Source: Helicobacter pylori
GTDB lineage: Bacteria > Campylobacterota > Campylobacteria > Campylobacterales > Helicobacteraceae
Assembly: GCF_001653475.1 (NCBI RefSeq)
Contig: NZ_CP011487.1
Coordinates: 868,001-932,000, forward strand
Reading direction: 5' to 3'
DNA: 64,000 nt
Shown here: piece by piece, positions 58,646-64,000 of the stretch
Layout of the letters: the number at the start of each line of letters is the position of its first letter
Numbering within the stretch: the first letter of the stretch is position 1
Position numbers and translations under genes: made by a program
The notes under the pieces: model-generated
What the model saw: the letters and a program-made list of their open reading frames with translations, nothing else
Told to the model about the DNA's origin: nothing
The model's database searches: none

Positions 58646-58927
58646 ATGCAAATTGATGACACCTTATTGCAACGCTTAGAAAAATTGAGCATGCTAGAAA
58701 TTAAAGATGAGCATAAAGAAAGCGTTAAAGGCCATTTAGCGGAGGTTTTAGGCTTTGTAGAAAACATTTTCGCTTTAGAAACTAGCACGCTAAAAACAGA
58801 TACAGAGCTATGCACCCCTTTAAGAGAAGATGAGCCCAAAAGCCAACCCCGCATCGCCAAAGAGATTTTAAGCCAAAACAAACACAGCCAGGATCATTAC
58901 TTCGTTGTGCCCAAAATTATTGAATAG
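58646..58927 (+). CDS. gatC: Aspartyl/glutamyl-tRNA amidotransferase subunit C
   Basis: 93-residue GatC that supports the GatCAB complex converting Glu-tRNA(Gln) and Asp-tRNA(Asn) to their amides. H. pylori lacks GlnRS and AsnRS, so it is essential there. The C-terminal LREDEP (belt that wraps GatA) and the terminal [10 protein letters not shown] are typical. gatA and gatB are not in this window. Confidence 0.93.
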   Translation: MQIDDTLLQRLEKLSMLEIKDEHKESVKGHLAEVLGFVENIFALETSTLKTDTELCTPLREDEPKSQPRIAKEILSQNKHSQDHYFVVPKIIE

Positions 58928-58948
58928 GTTTTATTGAATAGATTTCAT

Positions 58949-58971
58949 ATCAAGTTAAAAACTTGATTTTT
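58949..58971 (+). terminator. Rho-independent terminator after gatC
   Basis: 8-bp stem ATCAAGTT/AACTTGAT, loop AAA, then TTTT, with outer TTTCA/TGAAA pairs that can extend it. It lies between the convergent gatC and bioA and may serve both strands. Confidence 0.7.
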
Positions 58972-59042
58972 GAAATCCAACAGACAGAAAAAAGCTATCC
59001 ACTTGATTCAATTCAAGCTTTTTACTATTTTTAAAAGCGCTT

Positions 59043-60353
59043 TCAGCCTTTTTTTAACTCATTAATCACTTCCACTAGCCCCACAACCGCCTTTTTGATT
59101 TCTTCATGCGTGATAATATAAGGAGGCATGAGATAAATGGTGTTGTTTAAAGGGCGTAATAACAGGCCTTTGGTCAGAGCTTTTTTAAAAACCGCCAAAC
59201 TCAAACGCTCTTTAGTGTGAATAAAGACTTCAAAGGCAAAGACCATGCCCAAATGCCTTAAATCAGACACCACTTGTTGCTCTATCAAGGGTTTTAATGC
59301 GTTTTCTAGCGCGTTAAAAATAAACTCGCTTAAAACCTTGTTCTTTTCAATAACATTTTCTTTTTCAAAAATATCCAGCGTGGCGTTCGCGCATGCACAT
59401 GCTAGGGCGTTTCCTGTGTAGCTGTGCGAATGCAAAAACGCTTTATTTTCTTCATAGGGAGCGTAAAATTGGTTATAGATTTCATTATGGGTTAATAGCA
59501 CGCTTAAAGGCAAATACCCCCCACTAATCCCTTTAGATAAGCATAAAAAATCAGGCTCAATTACGCATTGTTCATAAGCAAACATGCTCCCTGTGCGCCC
59601 AAACCCGGTAGCGATTTCATCAAAAATAATGTGGATGTTTTTTTGCTTGCACAATAAAACGGCTTGTTTTAAATATTTTGCGCTATAAATATGCATATTC
59701 CCTGCGCATTGTAAAAGAGGCTCTGCAATGAAGGCACAAATTTCTTCATGATGCTTATCTAACAGACGCTTTAAAGCGTCCAAACTATTTTCTATTTCAT
59801 TGTCGTTTTTAGGCACGGGTGTAGTGAGATTCTTAAGTAATAAAGGGGTGTAAGTGTCTTTATAAAGTTTCACATCGCCCACGCTTAATGCTCCCAAAGT
59901 CTCGCCATGATAGGAATTAGAGAGCGATAAAAAAAGCTTTTTGTGGCGCGTTTGATTCTTTAAAAAATGGGCGTGATAGCTCATTTTCAAAGCGATTTCA
60001 ATACAAGATGAGCCGTTATCCGCATAAAAGCATTTGTCCATATGAGTGAGCTGGCAAAGCCTTTGAGAGAGCGTGATGATGGGTTTATGGCTAAAAGAAG
60101 CCAAAAGGACATGCTCTAGATTATCAATTTGATTTTTGAGCTGCTGGCTGATGTAGGCGTTATTATGCCCAAAAAGATTCACCCACCATGAGCTGATTAA
60201 ATCCATGTAAGCGTTATCATTAAAATCATAGAGGTAAATCCCTTGAGCCTTTTTAATGGGGATAATGGGGAAATTTTGATGCTCTTGCATTTGCGAGCAA
60301 GGATGCCAAAGATATTCCAAATCCAAAGCGGCTAAATTTTCTTGAAAATTCAT
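59043..60353 (-). CDS. bioA: Adenosylmethionine-8-amino-7-oxononanoate aminotransferase
   Basis: 436-residue class-III PLP aminotransferase of biotin synthesis, converting KAPA to DAPA with SAM as amino donor. HPCSQMQEH near the start and [10 protein letters not shown] are BioA signatures; [29 protein letters not shown] and the PLP lysine in [13 protein letters not shown] are present. Stands alone; converges with gatC. Confidence 0.94.
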   Translation of the reverse strand: MNFQENLAALDLEYLWHPCSQMQEHQNFPIIPIKKAQGIYLYDFNDNAYMDLISSWWVNLFGHNNAYISQQLKNQIDNLEHVLLASFSHKPIITLSQRLCQLTHMDKCFYADNGSSCIEIALKMSYHAHFLKNQTRHKKLFLSLSNSYHGETLGALSVGDVKLYKDTYTPLLLKNLTTPVPKNDNEIENSLDALKRLLDKHHEEICAFIAEPLLQCAGNMHIYSAKYLKQAVLLCKQKNIHIIFDEIATGFGRTGSMFAYEQCVIEPDFLCLSKGISGGYLPLSVLLTHNEIYNQFYAPYEENKAFLHSHSYTGNALACACANATLDIFEKENVIEKNKVLSEFIFNALENALKPLIEQQVVSDLRHLGMVFAFEVFIHTKERLSLAVFKKALTKGLLLRPLNNTIYLMPPYIITHEEIKKAVVGLVEVINELKKG

Positions 60354-60482
60354 GTTAAAAACTCTCTGTAATAAGGATAATTTTAATAACCTTTGGTTAA
60401 AATAGGGTTATTTGATTTTACTATAAGGTTGTTTAAACCTGAATTTCACATTTTTTATTTTTTAAAAGGGATTAGAGTTCTT

Positions 60483-61946
60483 ATGATTGAATGGATGCAA
60501 AATCATAGAAAGTATTTAGTGGTTACAATATGGATAAGCACGATCGCTTTTATTGCCGCTGGGATGATAGGTTGGGGGCAATACAGCTTTTCTTTAGATA
60601 GCGATAGCGCTGCCAAAGTGGGACAGATTAAGATTTCTCAAGAAGAATTAGCCCAAGAATACCGCCGCCTTAAAGACGCATACGCTGAGTCTATCCCCAA
60701 TTTTAAAGAACTCACTGAAGATCAAATCAAAGCCATGCATTTAGAAAAAAGCGCTTTAGATTCACTCATCAATCAAGCCCTATTGAGAAATCTCGCTTTA
60801 GATTTAGGGCTTGGCGCTACGAAACAAGAAGTGGCGAAAGAGATCCGAAAAACGAGCGTTTTTCAAAAAGATGGCGTTTTTGATGAAGAATTGTATAAAA
60901 ATATCTTAAAGCAAAGCCATTACCGCCCCAAGCTCTTTGAAGAAAGCGTTAAAAAATTTTTGATTATCCAAAAAATCAGTGCTCTATTCCCCAAAACCAC
61001 TACCCCTTTGGAGCAATCCAGCCTATCGCTTTGGGCAAAATTGCAAGACAAATTAGACATTCTTATCCTAAACCCTAATGATGTTAAAATCTCTCTTAAT
61101 GAAGAAGAGATGAAAAAATATTACGAGTCCCATAAAAAGGATTTTAAAAAGCCCACAAGCTTTAAAACACGCTCTTTATATTTTGACGCCAGTTTAGAAA
61201 AACCTGATTTGAAAGAGTTGGAGGAATACTACCATAAAAACAAGGTGTCTTATTTGGACAAAGAGGGGAAATTACAGGATTTTAAAAGCGTTCAAGAGCA
61301 AGTCAAACATGATTTAAGCATGCAAAAAGCGAATGAAAAAGCCTTGAGGAGTTATATCGCTCTAAAAAAAGCGAGCGTGCAGAACTACACTACGCACGAT
61401 TTTGAAGAAAACAACTCCCCCTATACTGCTGAAATCACGCAAAAACTCGCCGCTCTCAAGCCTCTTGAAATCCTAAAACCAGAGCCTTTTAAAGATGGTT
61501 TTATTGTAGTGCAGCTCATCTCTCAAACCAAAGACGAATTGCAAAATTTTGATGAAGCTAAAAGCACTCTTAAAACCCGCTTGACTCAAGAAAAAACCCT
61601 TATGGCGTTGCAGGCATTAGCTAAAGAAAAACTTAAGGATTTTAAAGGCAAAAGCGTGGGCTATGTAAGCCCTAATTTTGGAGGTGCTATTAATGAGCTT
61701 AACCAAGAAGAAAGCGCTAAGTTTATCAACACCCTTTTTAACCGCCAGGAAAAAAAGGGGTTTATCGCTATTGGTGATAAAATGGTGCTCTATCAAATCA
61801 CAGAACAAAATTTCAACCACTCATTTAGTGCAGAAGAAAGCCAGTATATGCAGCGTTTAGTCAATAACACTAAAACGGATTTTTTTGATAAAGCGTTGAT
61901 AGAAGAATTGAAAAAACGCTATAAGATAGTCAAATACATTCAATAA
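60483..61946 (+). CDS. PpiD/SurA-like membrane-anchored chaperone
   Basis: 487 residues from ATG 60483 (upstream in-frame starts lack family sequence). One N-terminal helix (VVTIWISTIAFIAAGMIGW) anchors it; residues after DSAAKVGQIKISQEEL form a SurA-N-type chaperone domain, and a parvulin-like domain follows without the full set of catalytic residues. Likely works on outer-membrane protein folding in the periplasm. Directly upstream of ftsA. Confidence 0.8.
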   Translation: MIEWMQNHRKYLVVTIWISTIAFIAAGMIGWGQYSFSLDSDSAAKVGQIKISQEELAQEYRRLKDAYAESIPNFKELTEDQIKAMHLEKSALDSLINQALLRNLALDLGLGATKQEVAKEIRKTSVFQKDGVFDEELYKNILKQSHYRPKLFEESVKKFLIIQKISALFPKTTTPLEQSSLSLWAKLQDKLDILILNPNDVKISLNEEEMKKYYESHKKDFKKPTSFKTRSLYFDASLEKPDLKELEEYYHKNKVSYLDKEGKLQDFKSVQEQVKHDLSMQKANEKALRSYIALKKASVQNYTTHDFEENNSPYTAEITQKLAALKPLEILKPEPFKDGFIVVQLISQTKDELQNFDEAKSTLKTRLTQEKTLMALQALAKEKLKDFKGKSVGYVSPNFGGAINELNQEESAKFINTLFNRQEKKGFIAIGDKMVLYQITEQNFNHSFSAEESQYMQRLVNNTKTDFFDKALIEELKKRYKIVKYIQ

Positions 61947-61961
61947 ATGCAAGGGGAAATA

Positions 61962-63440
61962 ATGGAACATAAAGAAATCGTTATAGGGGTTGATATAGGC
62001 TCTAGAAAGATTTGCGCAATAGTGGCTGAATTTAAAGAAGGGATTTTGCGCATCATTGGCACAGCCCATCAAGACTCCAAAGAAATCAATTCAAAAGCCA
62101 TTAAAAGAGGACGTATCAATAGCCTTGCTCACGCTTCTAACGCCATTAAAGAAGTGATTAATAGCGCTAAAAAAATGGCAGGTTTGAACGCTGATGAAGA
62201 CAGAAACAACCCCATGCCCCATTTTGGGGAATACCACCCTAAAACTAAGGCGATTGTTTCTTTTTCTGGAGCTTATACTGAAAGCATTAGAGATGTTACC
62301 GGTGTAGCGAGCACCAAAGATAATGTGGTAACCATTGATGAAATCAATCGCGCTATCAATAACGCATGCGCTAAAGCAGGCTTGGATAACGACAAACATA
62401 TTTTGCATGCCCTCCCCTATCGCTTCACTTTAGACAAACAAGAAGTGAATGACCCTTTAGGGATGAGCGGAACCCGCTTGGAAGTCTTTATCCACATTGT
62501 CTATACGGAAAAAAACAACATTGAAAATTTAGAAAAAATCATGATCCAATCTGGGGTAGAGATTGAAAACATCGTGATCAATTCTTATGCAGCCTCGATT
62601 GCTACCTTGTCTAATGATGAAAGGGAATTGGGCGTGGCTTGCGTGGATATAGGCGGAGAGACATGCAACCTTACGATTTATAGCGGCAATTCTATACGCT
62701 ATAACAAATACTTACCCATAGGCTCTCACCATTTAAGCACGGATTTGTCGTGCATGCTCAACACCCCATTCCCTTACGCTGAAGAAGTTAAGATCAAATA
62801 CGGGGATCTTTCTTTTGGAAGCGGCGAAGAAACGCCCTCTCAAAATGTCCAAATCCCTACCACCGGATCGGATGGCAATGAAAGCCATGTAGTGCCTCTT
62901 AGCAGAATCCAAACTATCATGAGAGACAGGGCTTTAGAAACTTTTGAAATCATCCACAGGAGCATTCAAGATAGCGGTTTAGAAGAGCATTTGGGTGGGG
63001 GCGTTGTTTTAACCGGAGGGATGGCTTTAATGAAAGGGATCAAAGAGCTGGCTAAAGCCCATTTCACTAATTACCCCGTGCGTTTGGCCGCCCCTATGGA
63101 AAAATACAATATCATGGGCATGTTTGAAGACTTGAAAGACCCTCGCTTTTCAGTCGTGGTTGGCTTGATTTTATACAAAGCAGGGGGGCATACCAATTAT
63201 GAAAGAGACTCTAAAGGGATTATCCGCTACCATGAAAGCGATGATTACACAAGAACAGCCCCTCAATCAAGCCCTACCCCCCATATCCATTCATCGCCTA
63301 CAGAAAGGAATTTGAGCGATTTAAAAGCCCCTAGCGCTCCTTTAAACACCGCTAAAAACGATGATTTCTTACCTGTAAAATCCACCGAACAAAAAGGTTT
63401 TTTTAAAAGTTTCCTTGATAAGATTTCTAAAATCTTTTAA
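61962..63440 (+). CDS. ftsA: Cell division protein FtsA
   Basis: 492-residue actin-like protein linking FtsZ to the membrane. ATPase signatures IVIGVDIGSRKICAIV, GVACVDIGGETCNLTIY and GGVVLTGGMALMKGI are present. The C-terminal amphipathic helix (FFKSFLDKISKIF) is the membrane anchor, after a Ser/Pro-rich linker. I chose ATG 61962 because AAGGGGAA lies just before; the in-frame ATG at 61947 does not have one. Confidence 0.94.
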   Translation: MEHKEIVIGVDIGSRKICAIVAEFKEGILRIIGTAHQDSKEINSKAIKRGRINSLAHASNAIKEVINSAKKMAGLNADEDRNNPMPHFGEYHPKTKAIVSFSGAYTESIRDVTGVASTKDNVVTIDEINRAINNACAKAGLDNDKHILHALPYRFTLDKQEVNDPLGMSGTRLEVFIHIVYTEKNNIENLEKIMIQSGVEIENIVINSYAASIATLSNDERELGVACVDIGGETCNLTIYSGNSIRYNKYLPIGSHHLSTDLSCMLNTPFPYAEEVKIKYGDLSFGSGEETPSQNVQIPTTGSDGNESHVVPLSRIQTIMRDRALETFEIIHRSIQDSGLEEHLGGGVVLTGGMALMKGIKELAKAHFTNYPVRLAAPMEKYNIMGMFEDLKDPRFSVVVGLILYKAGGHTNYERDSKGIIRYHESDDYTRTAPQSSPTPHIHSSPTERNLSDLKAPSAPLNTAKNDDFLPVKSTEQKGFFKSFLDKISKIF

Positions 63441-63503
63441 GATACAGCAATTTCTTTATGCGATAAAAACGCCTTAATAGTTATCAAAAGCTAGAAAACA
63501 TGG

Positions 63504-63509
63504 TATAAT
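63504..63509 (+). promoter_or_regulatory. -10 box (TATAAT) for ftsZ
   Basis: TGGTATAAT (extended -10) 61 bases upstream of the ftsZ ATG, so ftsZ can be transcribed apart from ftsA. Confidence 0.6.
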
Positions 63510-63570
63510 CCTTTAGATATTCATCAAAGTTTAAGATTTGCAAAAATCGTATCTCAAGGGGAATGTGGCT

Positions 63571-64000
63571 ATGGTTCATCAATCAGAGATGGAAAATTAT
63601 AATATCGGTCAAGCGAGCATTGAAGAAGTAAGCGATCCAGCTTATAAAGGGGCTAAGATTGTCGTCATCGGTGTTGGAGGTGGGGGGTCTAACATGATCA
63701 AACACCTGGTTGAATACGGCGTGCATCAAGATGTTACCCCCATTGCAACGAACACTGATGGCCAACATCTCAAAAACAATCCTGCTCCGGTTAAGATCCT
63801 TTTAGGCAAAGAATCCACTGGAGGTTTAGGCGCTGGGGGGGTTCCTGATATTGGTAGAAAAGCCGCCGAAGAAAGTGCTAATGAAATTAGAGAAGCGATT
63901 AAGGACGCCAAATTAGTCATTGTCTCTACAGGGCTTGGAGGAGGGACTGGGACTGGAGCCACCCCTACTATCGTTAAAATCGCAAAAGAAGTGGGAGCAC
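63571..64000 (+). CDS. ftsZ: Cell division GTPase FtsZ (partial, 5' part)
   Basis: The first 143 codons are in the window. The N-terminal segment is followed by IVVIGVGGGGSNMI and NTDGQHL, then the tubulin signature GLGGGTGTGATPTIV. The AAGGGGAA at 63555-63562 supports the ATG at 63571 (an in-frame GTG at 63565 is too close). It polymerises into the division ring with FtsA as membrane tether. Confidence 0.96.
   Translation, partial: MVHQSEMENYNIGQASIEEVSDPAYKGAKIVVIGVGGGGSNMIKHLVEYGVHQDVTPIATNTDGQHLKNNPAPVKILLGKESTGGLGAGGVPDIGRKAAEESANEIREAIKDAKLVIVSTGLGGGTGTGATPTIVKIAKEVGA

Noticed and set aside
60393..60482. N-terminal extension of the PpiD-like protein
   Set aside because: The 30 extra codons overlap the promoter region and have no family similarity; ATG 60483 precedes the anchor helix.

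Overview
The window is chromosomal DNA of Helicobacter pylori. The evidence is the AT-rich coding style, the VacA-like giant autotransporter (vlpC), a Hom-type outer-membrane protein, rdxA, the cznABC metal efflux operon and the flgZ/glyQ/gpsA gene order. From memory, the order matches the HP0920-HP0979 stretch of strain 26695. No prophage, insertion sequence, CRISPR array or rRNA operon is visible.

Layout: 1-8672 holds the end of a BI-1 membrane protein, gapA and vlpC. 8772-16508 holds a tautomerase and a tightly packed plus-strand run (recR-truD-htpX-folE, then ispA-surE-lipoprotein-queD-queE, then a GNAT acetyltransferase). 16732-21764 is an accessory stretch: a hom-family OMP that looks internally deleted, a ProP-type transporter with a damaged start, and a frameshifted GmrSD/DUF262-type nuclease gene. 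21834-27539 is minus strand: an amino-acid ABC importer and a D-alanine module (ridA-dadA-dagA-alr). 27887-28360 is a cluster of four tRNAs (Gly, Leu, Cys, Ser), followed by nhaC and a decayed interval. 31020-42150 is mostly minus-strand housekeeping: accD-rlmH-membrane protein, with recO and cinA on the plus strand, then gpsA-glyQ-nif3-flgZ-waaA-rluD-like-lgt-rdxA. 42260-47767 is a locus of three tandem dynamin-like GTPases. 48147-55974 is cznCBA plus a DUF3240 gene, and glyS. 56073-64000 holds a lysozyme-like secreted protein, gpmI, gatC, bioA, a PpiD/SurA-like chaperone, ftsA and the start of ftsZ.

Main points. (1) rdxA is interrupted by an amber stop at codon 75, which predicts loss of the nitroreductase and metronidazole resistance. 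(2) The dynamin-like locus is damaged or remodelled at two places: an in-frame TGA splits the middle GTPase, and a one-base shift removes a coiled-coil tail from the first. It is preceded by a complete promoter, ribosome site and start codon running into a (CT)7 phase-variation tract with no gene behind it, and by a G-quadruplex-type motif. (3) Further single-base lesions appear in the DUF262 nuclease, proP and a small secreted-protein gene, so this strain carries many reversible or recent inactivations. (4) recR and ispA have -10 boxes placed so that their mRNAs should be leaderless.
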